Shown here: positions 54,625 through 64,000 of the stretch, in pieces | Numbering within the stretch: position 1 is the stretch's first letter | How the letters are laid out: the number at the start of each line of letters is the position of its first letter | Notes under the pieces: model-generated | Databases searched by the model: none | What the model saw: the letters and a program-made list of their open reading frames with translations, nothing else | What the model was told of the DNA's origin: nothing | Assembly: GCF_014252275.1 (NCBI RefSeq) | Contig: NZ_CP059214.1 | Location: 187,906 to 251,905, forward strand | Length of the DNA stretch: 64,000 nt | Direction: 5' to 3' | Source: Blattabacterium cuenoti | GTDB taxonomy: Bacteria > Bacteroidota > Bacteroidia > Flavobacteriales > Blattabacteriaceae | Position numbers and translations under genes: made by a program

Positions 54625-55650
54625 ATGAAAAAAAAAATTGAAAAAGCATTAAAAAATGTTTTCTTTTCGGAAGGAAAAAACATTATAGAATATGGATTAG
54701 TAAAAACCATCGATTTATTAGAAGATAATCATATTGTCATTTGTTTAAAATTACCCAATCCTACCATGCATTTGAAAAAAAAAATTATCAATAATATTCA
54801 TCATTCCATTAACAAACAAATTCATGAAAAAAAGAAGATTTCGATCACCATCGAAGGCCCATCCAATGGGAAAACAAAACATTCTATAAAAAATATTCTA
54901 GCCGTAGCTTCTGGAAAGGGGGGGGTAGGCAAATCTACAATTGCATCTAATCTTGCTGTTTCTTTAGTAAAAATGGGATTTAATGTAGGATTGTTAGATG
55001 CTGATATTTACGGTCCATCTATTCCTTTAATGTTTGATATTCAAACCAAAGATTTCTCTCTTTTGCAAACAAAAAAAAATATCATTTATCCTATCAATAG
55101 GTATGGAGTAAAAATAGTATCTATTGGATTTTTTCTAAAGAATGGACAAGCTCTTGTATGGAGGGGGCCCATGGTCTCTAAAGTGATTATGCAATTTATT
55201 CATGAAACAGATTGGGGATCATTAGATTTTTTAATTATCGATTTACCTCCAGGAACAGGAGATATCCATTTATCTTTGTTACAAGAAGTTTCATTGAAAG
55301 GAATTGTGATTGTGAGTACCTCTCAAAAAATTGCTCTATCAGATGTTCATCGAACAGTCGAAATGTTTCGGATGAAATCCATTTATGTTCCAATTACTGG
55401 AATCATAGAAAATATGTCGTATTTTTTTCACGAAGAGATGAAAAAAAAATATTTTTTCTTTGGAAAACATGGAGTAAAAGACTTTTCTAAACAAATGGAT
55501 ATTTTTTTTCTTGGAGAAATTCCAATGGTTCCATCCTTACGAAAATATTCGGATTTAGGAATTCCAGCCGTTATGAAAAACGAAAAAATACGTAGTATTT
55601 TTACTACTATTACAAATAATATCCTCAATCAATTAAAATCAATTCAATGA
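54625..55650 (+). CDS. mrp: Mrp/ApbC-family Fe-S cluster carrier ATPase
   Basis: P-loop ATPase thought to carry Fe-S clusters. 341 residues. An N-terminal MIP18/DUF59-like domain (about 1-85) is followed by the deviant Walker A KGGVGKSTIASNLAVSL, DADIYGPSIPLMF, RGPMVSKVIMQFI, DLPPGTGDIHLSL and ENMSYFF. The CxxC pair found near ENMS in enteric Mrp is absent, the segment reading HEEMKKKYFFFG; this resembles other Bacteroidota members as I recall them. Confidence 0.93.
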   Translation: MKKKIEKALKNVFFSEGKNIIEYGLVKTIDLLEDNHIVICLKLPNPTMHLKKKIINNIHHSINKQIHEKKKISITIEGPSNGKTKHSIKNILAVASGKGGVGKSTIASNLAVSLVKMGFNVGLLDADIYGPSIPLMFDIQTKDFSLLQTKKNIIYPINRYGVKIVSIGFFLKNGQALVWRGPMVSKVIMQFIHETDWGSLDFLIIDLPPGTGDIHLSLLQEVSLKGIVIVSTSQKIALSDVHRTVEMFRMKSIYVPITGIIENMSYFFHEEMKKKYFFFGKHGVKDFSKQMDIFFLGEIPMVPSLRKYSDLGIPAVMKNEKIRSIFTTITNNILNQLKSIQ

Positions 55651-55858
55651 ATCTTTTATTTAATTATTGAAAATTGTGAAAATCCTTTGATCTGAAAGGT
55701 TATGATTCTCCTATCGCCTATTTCATCCTGTCCTTTCTATAGGATTTCTATTGGAATCAATAGATTTTTATGGATGGATGAAATGTTCTGATATTTCCAT
55801 GATTTTTCGAGCAATACATCGAAAATATATGATCCAAAAATTCTATATTTCTCAAGGA

Positions 55859-56878
55859 TTATCGTATCAGATGGACTTCTCGTAGGAAAGCTATGTGAAA
55901 TGTTTTTTTAACCTGATTAATAATTTGTTTAGAAAAAAAATAAATTTCTCTTCCACTTGCTCCTCCATAATTTACTAAAACAATGGGAAGTTTTTCGTAT
56001 ACTCCAACATTTCTCATTCTTTTTCCCTTCCATCCTATATGTTCAATTAAAGAACTAGCAGATATTTTTACTTTTTTTTCCCCCAAGAGATTTCCTATAA
56101 TCATTGGGTATTTCAATTTCAATTTTTCAAAAAACATTATTTCCACTATCGGATTCATAAAAAAGCTACCAACATTTCCCATCGTGATTGGATCAGGTAG
56201 TTTTTGCGATCGAATATTCATAATGGCTTGCATAAGATCATACCTATTGGGATTGGTAATGTGCATATTTTGTAGTTCTTTACGAATCCCTACATAGGAA
56301 ATATTCATTTTTTTGTTCTTTTTTAGCACAAAAAAAACAGATAAAATGAAAAATTGATTGTTATAATTATGATTTTTAAAAATAGAAGAACGATATTGAA
56401 AATTGCATTGTTCTCGATAACATTCGATAATATTTCCATGATTTATTTGGTATACTTGCACTTTGAATAAACAATCTTGTATTTCCGTACCATATGCTCC
56501 AATATTTTGTATTGGAGATGCGCCAACGGTACCAGGAATACCAAATAAATTTTCTAATCCATAAAATCCATTGTCAACAGTCCACATAACGAAATGACTC
56601 CAATTTTCTCCTGCAAAAGCTTGAACAATTCCTTGATCACGATTTTCCTCTATAATCTTTTTCCCTTTTATTTTTACTCTAATCACTACCCCTGGATAAT
56701 AATTGTTCAAAAACAAAAGATTACTTCCATTCCCCAAAATAAATTTGGGAATATATGGAAACATCGTAAATACTTTTTTTACCTCATACAAATTTTTGAC
56801 TTCTACATAATAACGTGTATAGATCTCAACACCAAATGTGTTGAATTTTTGAAGAGAAAAATTCTGTTGTATGATCAT
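55859..56878 (-). CDS. murB: UDP-N-acetylenolpyruvoylglucosamine reductase
   Basis: FAD enzyme making UDP-MurNAc. 339 residues, type I length. It begins NFSLQKFNTFGVE, with LGNGSNLLFL, the FAD-binding IPGTVGASPIQNIGAYG, YRSSIFKN, the catalytic Ser in GNVGSFFMNP and SASSLIEHIGWKG. All expected residues present. Convergent with mrp across a 208-base gap without a supported gene. Confidence 0.96.
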   Translation of the reverse strand: MIIQQNFSLQKFNTFGVEIYTRYYVEVKNLYEVKKVFTMFPYIPKFILGNGSNLLFLNNYYPGVVIRVKIKGKKIIEENRDQGIVQAFAGENWSHFVMWTVDNGFYGLENLFGIPGTVGASPIQNIGAYGTEIQDCLFKVQVYQINHGNIIECYREQCNFQYRSSIFKNHNYNNQFFILSVFFVLKKNKKMNISYVGIRKELQNMHITNPNRYDLMQAIMNIRSQKLPDPITMGNVGSFFMNPIVEIMFFEKLKLKYPMIIGNLLGEKKVKISASSLIEHIGWKGKRMRNVGVYEKLPIVLVNYGGASGREIYFFSKQIINQVKKTFHIAFLREVHLIR

Positions 56879-56965
56879 TCAAAAAATATTTGATTCATAA
56901 ACAAATACAATTTTGTTTATAAATATTGTATGATTAAATTTATTCATTATTAAAGATAATTTTTT

Positions 56966-57241
56966 ATGAAAAAAGGAGGAAGTTTTTTTTGGGGTATGAT
57001 CATTGGGACTATGGCCGGATTTTTTATGGGAATGAGGATGAAGAAAAAACAAGAGGAACCCATCAACAATACCTTTAAGGAAGCCACTGAAGAAATAAAA
57101 AATAGTTTACAAGATCTTGGAACCAAGATTGGAGAAAAAGTCAACAAAATGAAATTGGATTTGAGTGAAAAGTGGAAACAAAATAAAATAAAAAATGATC
57201 TAGATAAAATAGATCACGTAGAAGATGAATTAGGAACTTAG
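56966..57241 (+). CDS. YtxH-domain small protein
   Basis: 91 residues. A glycine-rich membrane segment (about 5-22, GGSFFWGMIIGTMAGFFMGM) is followed by a charged amphipathic helix with coiled-coil character (about 35-80). This is the YtxH/DUF-type layout common in Bacteroidota, of unknown function, sometimes linked to stress. Divergent from murB. Confidence 0.8.
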   Translation: MKKGGSFFWGMIIGTMAGFFMGMRMKKKQEEPINNTFKEATEEIKNSLQDLGTKIGEKVNKMKLDLSEKWKQNKIKNDLDKIDHVEDELGT

Positions 57242-57257
57242 AACATGAACAGAGGAT

Positions 57258-57282
57258 CCATGATAGTTCATTTCAACTATGG
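57258..57282 (+). terminator. Weak hairpin after the ytxH-like gene
   Basis: CCAT-g-ATAGTT and AACTATGG form a 10-bp stem with one bulged base and a 6-base loop, 17 bases after the stop codon. There is no T-run directly behind it, so it is only a possible terminator. Confidence 0.3.
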
Positions 57283-57426
57283 TTGGATGCTTTCTTCATA
57301 CTTCATAGAACCTTTGATAAGGAATTTCTGGGATATTCTATTTTTTATTTTTACTCTTTTTTGTCATTTAAATGAGGAAAAATGTTGCCTGTTCCCTTGA
57401 ATAAAACAACTCATCAAATTTTCATA

Positions 57427-58164
57427 ATGAAAAAATCATCCATTGTTTATGGGATTCACCCATTGATTGAAGCAATACAAGCAAATAAAAAGATTAAAAC
57501 ACTTTTTTTACAAAAAGAAAAAGGGTCCAGTGCATATAAAAAGTTAATCCAGATTTCCAGGAAAAAAAACATAAAAATTCAAATTGTTCCACAACATCAA
57601 TTTTTTAAATTAAAAAATAAAAATCATCAAGGAGTATTTGCAGAAATTGATCCTATCAAAACTTTTTCCATCAAACATCTACTTCCTTTATTTCTTCAAA
57701 AAAAAAATCCAATTTTAATTATTCTTGATCGTATTACTGATGTACGAAATTTTGGGTCAATCATTCGGACATCAGTATGTGCTGGAGCAGATGCCATTAT
57801 TATCCCCCATAAATCCAATGCTATGATCGGATCTGATACCATCAAAACATCTTCAGGTGCGGTATTTAAAATTCCCATCTGTCGAGAACAGAACATTATC
57901 AATACTATCAAATTTTTAATCAATCATGGAATCAAAATTATTTCCGCAATAGAAACATCTCCTCACGATTGGTACACAGTTGATTTTTCTGGTCCATTTG
58001 CTTTAATCTTAGGAAATGAGGAAAAAGGAATTTCTCAAAAATATTTAGAAATTTCTTGTGAAACAGTGAAAATTCCATCTATAGGAGGAATATCCTCATT
58101 AAATGTTTCAGTCGCTTGTGGGATTCTTTTATATGAAGTCTTTCGACAAAGAAAATTAAATTAG
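57427..58164 (+). CDS. rlmB: SpoU/TrmH-family RNA 2'-O-methyltransferase (RlmB-like)
   Basis: SAM-dependent 2'-O-ribose methylation, most likely of 23S rRNA G2251. I choose ATG 57427 (245 residues), because MKKSSIVYGIHPLIEAI is the family start; an in-frame ATG 45 bases upstream adds unlike residues. An N-terminal substrate-binding domain (about 4-75) precedes the SPOUT knot: ILDRITDVRNFGSIIRT (motif 1), ALILGNEEKGIS (motif 2), and IPSIGGISSLNVSVACGILLYE (motif 3). Exact RNA target is inferred. Confidence 0.92.
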   Translation: MKKSSIVYGIHPLIEAIQANKKIKTLFLQKEKGSSAYKKLIQISRKKNIKIQIVPQHQFFKLKNKNHQGVFAEIDPIKTFSIKHLLPLFLQKKNPILIILDRITDVRNFGSIIRTSVCAGADAIIIPHKSNAMIGSDTIKTSSGAVFKIPICREQNIINTIKFLINHGIKIISAIETSPHDWYTVDFSGPFALILGNEEKGISQKYLEISCETVKIPSIGGISSLNVSVACGILLYEVFRQRKLN

Positions 58165-58170
58165 TGTTGA

Positions 58171-59160
58171 CTAAAAATCACTCGTAAATTGTCTTAAAAA
58201 ACGAAGATCGTTATCGAAATAGGTTCGAATATCTTGTATTTGATGAATGATACAAGATATCCGTTCGATTCCAATACCAAAAGCAAAACCAGAATATACT
58301 TCTGAATCAATATTTACGTTTTTTAATACATGGGGATCGATCATTCCACAACCCATAATTTCTATCCATTCATTGTTATGAAATACATCAATTTCCGCAC
58401 TAGGCTCAGTAAATGGAAAATAAGATGAACGAAATCTGACTTTTTTTTTACCAAAAATCGAATGGATCATGTACTGAATTGTATGTTTTAAATCGGAAAA
58501 AGAAACGTTTTTATCAATATAAAATCCTTCCGCTTGATGAAACATAAAATGTGAATGGGAGGAAACCGTTTCATTTCTATAAACCTTTCCTATTGATAAA
58601 ATACGAACTGGAGGATTGTGTGTTTTCATATATCGTATTTGTACCGAAGAAGTATGTGTACGCAAAACAAAATTTTTTTCACCTAAAAAAAAGGTATCTT
58701 GCATATCTCTAGATGGATGCAATGGAGGGATATTTAATGCTGTAAAATTATGCCAATCATCTTCCATTTCTCTATCCTCTATATAAGAAAATCCAATATT
58801 CATAAATATTTCAATAATCCTTTCTTTTATAATCGATAGGGGATGCATGGATCCTATTTCTGAATATTCTCCAGGGATGGTAGGATCAAATTCAATTCCT
58901 TTCGAAGAAGGAAAAAAGGATTTTTTATGGACAACATGGTTGATTTTTTTTTTTACATATTTCTTTAATTCATTCAATATTTTTCCATAATCTTTTCTTT
59001 TTTCTAAAGAAAGATTTTTGATCTCCTTGAATAATTCAGTGATCATTCCTTTTTTTCTTCCTATAAATTGACCTTTGAAGGTTTCTAAATCCTGAGAGGT
59101 TTTTATTTTAAAATTTTTGATTTCTTCTTTTATTTTTTTGATTTTTTGATCATACATCAT
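58171..59160 (-). CDS. pheS: Phenylalanyl-tRNA synthetase alpha subunit
   Basis: Catalytic alpha chain of the heterotetrameric PheRS. 329 residues. An N-terminal coiled coil (about 1-85, GRKKGMITEL) leads to the class II core: HPLSIIKERIIEIFMNIGF, TFFLGEKNFVLRTHTSSVQIRYM, RNETVSSHSHFMFHQAEGF (motif 2), PFTEPSAEIDVF, and GFAFGIGIERI (motif 3). pheT is not adjacent. Confidence 0.97.
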   Translation of the reverse strand: MMYDQKIKKIKEEIKNFKIKTSQDLETFKGQFIGRKKGMITELFKEIKNLSLEKRKDYGKILNELKKYVKKKINHVVHKKSFFPSSKGIEFDPTIPGEYSEIGSMHPLSIIKERIIEIFMNIGFSYIEDREMEDDWHNFTALNIPPLHPSRDMQDTFFLGEKNFVLRTHTSSVQIRYMKTHNPPVRILSIGKVYRNETVSSHSHFMFHQAEGFYIDKNVSFSDLKHTIQYMIHSIFGKKKVRFRSSYFPFTEPSAEIDVFHNNEWIEIMGCGMIDPHVLKNVNIDSEVYSGFAFGIGIERISCIIHQIQDIRTYFDNDLRFLRQFTSDF

Positions 59161-59276
59161 ACATTAGGATTATCATGTTTCATACGAACAAATATCAAAC
59201 ATATAAAATTTTTGTATTATTTTGAAATTATGAAAATAATTTCAACTATTATGTTCTCTAAATTTTATAGATATAT

Positions 59277-59834
59277 ATGGTTTATTTAGCAGACATCATT
59301 ATATTAATTGCAGTATTGTATGGAGGGTATGATGGATATCACAAAGGATTGATTGCGCAATTCTATGTGTTTATGGTTTTCTTTCTTTTTTTCTACCAAG
59401 GATCATTTTTTTTTCAATTTTTCAGGAACTTGTTAATTAAATTTGATCACAATGATACTAGTCAAAATAGTTATTTATTGATCGTATTTCCTATCATCAT
59501 GTCCTTTTTTTCTATCATTTTCTGTACTTTATTCTTAAAAAGAATCATAGACGGATTCCTTTCTTTTACTTGCATGAAACCTATTGATCAAATGCTAGGG
59601 GGAATATTGGGAATGATCAAATATTTTATATATATATTAATATGTCTTTTTTTAATCAAAGAAACTAATAAACAATTCAACTTTTTTCCTGATATTTTTT
59701 TGAAAAATTCATTCGATAAAATATTTAAAATGATTATAGATCATAAAGAATCTTTCTATCATCAATTCAAAACATGGGATTTTCAATTTCCTATTTTTTT
59801 TGATACAGAAAAAGAGAAATTTTTTATATCATAA
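59277..59834 (+). CDS. CvpA-family membrane protein
   Basis: 185 residues with four membrane segments and the CvpA start DIIILIAVLYGGYDGYHKGLI. CvpA proteins are poorly understood; in E. coli it was linked to colicin V production and in other bacteria to envelope stress. Divergent from pheS. No signs of decay. Confidence 0.88.
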   Translation: MVYLADIIILIAVLYGGYDGYHKGLIAQFYVFMVFFLFFYQGSFFFQFFRNLLIKFDHNDTSQNSYLLIVFPIIMSFFSIIFCTLFLKRIIDGFLSFTCMKPIDQMLGGILGMIKYFIYILICLFLIKETNKQFNFFPDIFLKNSFDKIFKMIIDHKESFYHQFKTWDFQFPIFFDTEKEKFFIS

Positions 59835-59880
59835 AATATGGAAAGAAAATGATAATAACAACAAGAACCATTGAAAAACA

Positions 59881-62157
59881 TTATTCAACAAACAAAGAAT
59901 GTTTCGAAAACATATCACAATATAAATACATCATTTCTTCTATATTCTTTGTAATTTTTTTAGATGATAAAAGGAGATCTAACATTAAAAATGTATTTTT
60001 TTTTCCATATTGATCATGTCCAATTCCTACGGATTGTTGATGAATAAATGTTTCTATGTTCTGTAGGATTTGATGGGATATTCCACAAGGAAATTTAATT
60101 TCTTTACAATGTTTTTGCATGATAATTCGTTTCATCACATGAATATGTTCTAGCATGAGTTGCTCTAGAAGAAGAAGATTTCTTTTTTGTTTATACTTTA
60201 ATGGTTTATGACTATTTATAACGTGAAATAAAGGATGATACGTAAAAATATCATAGGATTCCACCATCTCTTTCATATGATTGTATATCTTTAAATAGAA
60301 GATTCCTACGAGAGGATCTCTACGGGTCGTTGTTCGAATAACTGGAATCAAAGAATTCTGTATTTCTGTAAATTTTTTTTTTACTTGAAAAAAAGTATTT
60401 CTGCTATTTTTCAGAATTTTTACATTTTCGTTTATAATTCCTTCTATAGTATTTTTATCCATATTTTCAATATATTCTAAAATAGGATATAAAAAATTCA
60501 AGGTTTTTTCTAATGTTTTTTCCAAATTCAAATCGACGATGTCGTTAGATAATTTTTCTTTTTTATCATGTGTTCGATGAGAATAATGTTGGTAACTTTT
60601 GTAAAAGATAAAAGCAATTAAGAACATCATGATCAAAAGAGCCCATGATTTAAAGAAATAGAGGAAAGTAGCGGTTAATCCTGCCATGACAAACGCCATG
60701 AGTCCAGTTAAAAACCATCCTCGTATCACTTTCATCACACCAGAAATACGATACACGGCACTTTCCCGATCCCAAGCGCGATCAGAAAACGAAGTTCCCA
60801 TAGAGACCATAAACGTTACAAACGTAGTAGATACAGGTAATTTTTGTATTGTTGCGAGGGAGATTAATATGCTAGATATTGTTAGATTTGCGGAAGCTCT
60901 TACTAAATCAAAGGCCCTATTTTTTTCGTTTTTTTTGTAATTCTTGAAATTTTTTTCGATTTTTACTAAGAGTCTTTTAGGAAATAAACGAAAAAATTTA
61001 TTTCCCAAAAATAATCCCAATCGGACCATTCCTCTGGAAAAAGAATTAGATACAAATTGTTCCGTCCCTTCTTCATGTTGACTGCTTAAATTGAGTTCTG
61101 TATTTGTAATATGTTTTGTTTTTTTGGAAAACCATAAAGTTATGATCATGATCAGTCCTGAACATATTAAAAATAAAGAGGGAACATGAACTTGTTCTGA
61201 TAAATGATTCATTGTGAATTTTTCTGCAGGAGGATATCCGTTATTTTTCCATATGTTGTAGGATTGCATACTTGCTATGGAAATTCCCACAAAGTTTACT
61301 AAATCATTTCCAGAAAACGCCATGGCAAGAGAAAACGTTCCATACAAAACAACAAATTTTAATATGTTATATCCTAAAGAAACAAAGATTTTTGAAATCA
61401 AGGCCCATGTGGAAAATAATATAAAAAAAAACGTGTACCAATGAGAATAACTCCAATCAATAACATGATGAATATAGAATAAAAACACGTTAAAAGGAGA
61501 ATGTATTTGGACTTTTAACGTATTTTGTAATCCTTTAATGATAAGAAAATACGTCATGCTACTTAATGAAATAGCCGACCATATTACTCCCGTAAATTTT
61601 AAACGGGGTTTATAATCAAAACTGAATAAAACACGAATAAAATAATGAATGAAGGATCCTGATATGAAAGAAATGATAATAGATAAAAAAATTCCGATAC
61701 TAATATTGAATGCTTTTTCTGCTCGAACATATTGTTGTAACAAATGAAAAGGTTCATGATTATATAGAATTTTGATTGTTGCAATACTAAATGCTCCTCC
61801 TAATAAACAAAAAACCATAGATACCGTGGTCGAAGTAGGTAATCCCAATGTATTAAATAAATCTAATAAAATTATATCGGAGATCATCACTGATAAATAA
61901 ATATAAATGATATCTGAAAAAGAAAAAAGGGAGGGATTAAAAACCCCTTTTCTCGCTACTTCCATCATTCCACTAGATAACAAAGCACCTAATAAAATCC
62001 CTAAACTGGAAAAAACCATTATTATTTTTCTTGAAGCAACTTGAGATCCAATCGCGGAATTTAGAAAATTTACAGCATCATTAATTAAACCAACAATCAG
62101 ATCAAATACAGATAGTAAAACAAGAATCCCGAGAACTACAGGATAAAAAAGTTTCAT
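59881..62157 (-). CDS. Pit-family inorganic phosphate transporter with PhoU-like C-terminal domain
   Basis: 758-residue inner-membrane protein. Two Pit repeats show the signature LINDAVNFLNSAIGSQVASRK (about 24-44) and GNDLVNFVGIS in the second half, with LGLPTSTTVSMVF and LPVSTTFVTFMVSMGTS as the matching STT motifs. About ten to twelve membrane segments end near residue 530, followed by a long helical PhoU-like domain (about 540-758) with no membrane segments. This fusion is usual in Bacteroidota. Likely Pi/cation symport; substrate specificity is inferred. Confidence 0.9.
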   Translation of the reverse strand: MKLFYPVVLGILVLLSVFDLIVGLINDAVNFLNSAIGSQVASRKIIMVFSSLGILLGALLSSGMMEVARKGVFNPSLFSFSDIIYIYLSVMISDIILLDLFNTLGLPTSTTVSMVFCLLGGAFSIATIKILYNHEPFHLLQQYVRAEKAFNISIGIFLSIIISFISGSFIHYFIRVLFSFDYKPRLKFTGVIWSAISLSSMTYFLIIKGLQNTLKVQIHSPFNVFLFYIHHVIDWSYSHWYTFFFILFSTWALISKIFVSLGYNILKFVVLYGTFSLAMAFSGNDLVNFVGISIASMQSYNIWKNNGYPPAEKFTMNHLSEQVHVPSLFLICSGLIMIITLWFSKKTKHITNTELNLSSQHEEGTEQFVSNSFSRGMVRLGLFLGNKFFRLFPKRLLVKIEKNFKNYKKNEKNRAFDLVRASANLTISSILISLATIQKLPVSTTFVTFMVSMGTSFSDRAWDRESAVYRISGVMKVIRGWFLTGLMAFVMAGLTATFLYFFKSWALLIMMFLIAFIFYKSYQHYSHRTHDKKEKLSNDIVDLNLEKTLEKTLNFLYPILEYIENMDKNTIEGIINENVKILKNSRNTFFQVKKKFTEIQNSLIPVIRTTTRRDPLVGIFYLKIYNHMKEMVESYDIFTYHPLFHVINSHKPLKYKQKRNLLLLEQLMLEHIHVMKRIIMQKHCKEIKFPCGISHQILQNIETFIHQQSVGIGHDQYGKKNTFLMLDLLLSSKKITKNIEEMMYLYCDMFSKHSLFVE

Positions 62158-62194
62158 AATAATAATAGTATTTAATTTTTCGAAAAAATTTTTT

Positions 62195-62794
62195 TTACAA
62201 TTTTTTTAAAAATTCCTTAACTACATGTTCTACAGAATAAGATGGATGTTTTTCCAAAAGATCCTCTAATATTCCTTCCGAATTTTTTGAGGAAAATCCG
62301 AGTACATGTAGTGCTCTCAACGCTTCTTTTTTTTTATGATAATGGGGAATTTCCCTTTTGAAGGGATTTTCTTTTCCCGTAAATTCTTTTGAAATTTTAT
62401 CTTTAAGTTCGATGATAATTCGTTTAGCGATTTTTTTTCCAATTCCTTTGACGTTGTTCAATGGTTCCACATTTCCTTTATAAATGGATTCTTGTATTTC
62501 ATGTGGCGTAAGAGATGATAATAACATGATAGCTAAACTAGGACCAATTCCATTAACGGAAATTAAATAGGAAAAAATTTTTCTTTCTATTTTTTCAAAA
62601 AAACCATATAAAACATATTGAGATTCTTTGATCAAAAGATACGTGTAGATATGAATTTTTTCCCCTACATTTTGTTTTAATAGAAAAGAATATGTATGAG
62701 AAGATATACAAATATGATATCCTATTCCATGACAATCTATAATCAAACGAGAGGAGTTTTTTTCAACTAATTTTCCTATTAAATATGTAATCAC
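62195..62794 (-). CDS. ruvA: Holliday junction helicase subunit RuvA
   Basis: Tetrameric junction-binding protein guiding RuvB. 199 residues. An N-terminal OB fold (about 1-64, IGYHICISSHTYSFL, YTYLLIKESQYVLYGF) is followed by two helix-hairpin-helix motifs (VNGIGPSLAIMLLS and VKGIGKKIAKRIIIELKDK) and a C-terminal RuvB-contact domain (about 150-199, EALRALHVLGFS). Complete. Confidence 0.96.
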   Translation of the reverse strand: MITYLIGKLVEKNSSRLIIDCHGIGYHICISSHTYSFLLKQNVGEKIHIYTYLLIKESQYVLYGFFEKIERKIFSYLISVNGIGPSLAIMLLSSLTPHEIQESIYKGNVEPLNNVKGIGKKIAKRIIIELKDKISKEFTGKENPFKREIPHYHKKKEALRALHVLGFSSKNSEGILEDLLEKHPSYSVEHVVKEFLKKL

Positions 62795-62815
62795 AATATA
62801 TCAAAAAATAAAAAA

Positions 62816-64000
62816 TCATTTTTTTCGAAAAAAAATTTGTATGGGAACTCCTGAAAAATCAAAATGATCGCGAATTTTATTTTCAATAAATCTCTTATAA
62901 GATTTATTAATATGATTAGGAAAATTCGAAAAAAATATAAATTTAGGAGTGATACATGATGGAATTTGTGTGCAATATTTAATTGTTATCAATTTTTTCT
63001 TTGAAGAAGGAGGATGTTTTTTTACAATCGGTAACATAATTTTATTTAATGTATTTGTTTTTAATTTGTTTTTTCTTAATTCTATAAGATGATAGGCCAT
63101 GGGAATGATATCCTGTATTCCATGTCTATTTTTAGCAGAAATAAAAAAAATAGGAACATTATAAAAAGGATGAATTTTTTTACGAATGAATAATTCAAAA
63201 TTTTTACGAATAGAAATCTCTTTGTTTGTGAATAAATCCCATTTATTAATGAGGATCATCATACATTTTTGATATTTTTCTACCAATCTAAAAAGAATCA
63301 TATCCTGTTTTTCCCATCCCCTCATGGCATCAATCATTAATAAACATACATCGGTATATTCTATGGTTTGGAATGTTCTTATAGAAGAATAAAATTCTAT
63401 ATTCTCTTTAATTTTTGATCGTTTTCTCAATCCAGGCGTATCGAACAACATACATGTATGGTCCAATTTTTCATACAGAACATGTAAACTATCTCTTGTA
63501 GTTCCCGCAAAATTGGTTACAATATGTTGATTATTTTCTAACAAAGAATTAATCAACGTGGATTTTCCAACATTGGGACGTCCTACTATAGTAAATTTAG
63601 GAAATCTCGAAGGGTCTTGAGGTTTTTGTTTCACTAATTTTTTTTTTTGAAATAGTTTAATCAAATCATCCAATAGATCTCCAGTTCCTCTTCCATTGAG
63701 TGCGGATACATAATAATACTTGGAGAATCCCAAATGAAAAAAATCTATATCCTTTTTATATAGGTATTTATCATTATCTACTTTATTTAAGACTAATAAA
63801 ATGATTCTATGGCATTTTCTTAGTAAACTCGCCATTTTTATGTCTGCATTTAACAATCCTATTTGCGCATCTACGACAAACAAAATCACATACGATTCGT
63901 TAATAGCCAAAGAAATTTGATGTTTTATTTCCTTTTCAAGAAGGTTGGTTTCTTTTGTCGGAAGCCCCCCAGTATCAATGATAGTAAAGGATACTCCATT
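62816..64000 (-). CDS. der: Der (EngA) double GTPase, 5' end outside window
   Basis: Ribosome-assembly GTPase with two G domains and a KH-like C-terminus. About 394 codons are visible. The frame runs off the right edge, where FTIIDTGGL (G3 of domain 1) is read upstream of the first in-window ATG, so that ATG at 63910 is not the true start. Also seen are NKVDN (G4 of domain 1), VGRPNVGKSTLINSLL, DTPGLRKRSKI and INKWDL of domain 2, and the KH-like tail (about the last 90 residues). The N-terminal P-loop lies outside. Confidence 0.95.
   Translation of the reverse strand, partial: NGVSFTIIDTGGLPTKETNLLEKEIKHQISLAINESYVILFVVDAQIGLLNADIKMASLLRKCHRIILLVLNKVDNDKYLYKKDIDFFHLGFSKYYYVSALNGRGTGDLLDDLIKLFQKKKLVKQKPQDPSRFPKFTIVGRPNVGKSTLINSLLENNQHIVTNFAGTTRDSLHVLYEKLDHTCMLFDTPGLRKRSKIKENIEFYSSIRTFQTIEYTDVCLLMIDAMRGWEKQDMILFRLVEKYQKCMMILINKWDLFTNKEISIRKNFELFIRKKIHPFYNVPIFFISAKNRHGIQDIIPMAYHLIELRKNKLKTNTLNKIMLPIVKKHPPSSKKKLITIKYCTQIPSCITPKFIFFSNFPNHINKSYKRFIENKIRDHFDFSGVPIQIFFRKK

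Noticed and set aside
55706-55885. A 60-codon open frame in the gap between mrp and murB
   Set aside because: No ATG at a sensible place, no recognisable similarity, and it runs into the 3' end of murB. Open frames of this size are expected by chance; I cannot support a gene.
57242-57426. An RNA gene between ytxH-like gene and rlmB
   Set aside because: Only a small hairpin is visible; no tRNA, tmRNA or other known RNA structure could be read.

Overview
The window is very AT-rich (roughly a quarter G+C by eye), densely coded, and reads as a Bacteroidota insect endosymbiont. Gene content and protein style point to Blattabacterium, the cockroach fat-body symbiont. Supporting signs are a fused cbb3 oxidase subunit (CcoNO), complete amino-acid operons kept in a reduced genome, split transketolase, Bacteroidota-type Sfp, YtxH and CvpA proteins, many poly(A) tracts, and no mobile elements, prophage or CRISPR. 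The genus call is inference from remembered gene sets; the host species cannot be told.

Layout. 1-5404 (minus): histidine operon hisG-D-C-B-H-A, cut off inside hisA. 5565-10064: xth, tRNA-Lys on the opposite strand, then aroK, tilS, serC and a PLP-homeostasis gene. 10075-16442 (minus): complete tryptophan operon trpE-G-D-C-F-B-A. 16789-23349: gcvH, then a cbb3 oxidase cluster (ccoI, S, NO, Q-like, P, H). 23393-30563: malic enzyme, murI, rpsT, tRNA-Glu, aroA, split transketolase, smpB. 30677-38757: an outer-membrane protein with a repeat tail, tatC, ychF, an M42 peptidase, dapF, a Deg protease and tgt. 38816-52417: the division and cell-wall (dcw) cluster rsmH-ftsL-ftsI-murE-mraY-murD-ftsW-murG-murC-ftsQ-ftsA-ftsZ. 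52467-64000: hisS, a frameshifted sfp, mrp, murB, ytxH, rlmB, pheS, cvpA, a Pit-type phosphate transporter, ruvA and partial der.

How the genes work together. The window supplies histidine and tryptophan, shikimate steps (AroK, AroA), erythrose-4-phosphate via transketolase, serine (SerC) and diaminopimelate (DapF), which fits a nutritional symbiont. Respiration rests on a high-affinity cbb3 oxidase. The cytoplasmic route to lipid II is present (MurI, MurB, MurC, MurD, MurE, MraY, MurG), and FtsA/FtsZ are whole.

What stands out: (1) TrpE carries LLEF where the tryptophan-feedback motif is normally LLES, the same change as the feedback-resistant S40F of enteric TrpE. (2) The periplasmic divisome is eroding: FtsI has lost its transpeptidase domain and FtsQ stops after its POTRA domain, with decayed sequence still readable behind the stop. 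(3) murD and sfp are each broken at an A10 tract in the context ATA-AAA-AAA-AAA, and each would be restored by one extra A. (4) The outer-membrane protein ends in two families of nearly perfect tandem repeats (75/72 bp and 66 bp) that are much more GC-rich than the surroundings and may share an origin. I see no convincing new multi-gene system; these are the best leads.
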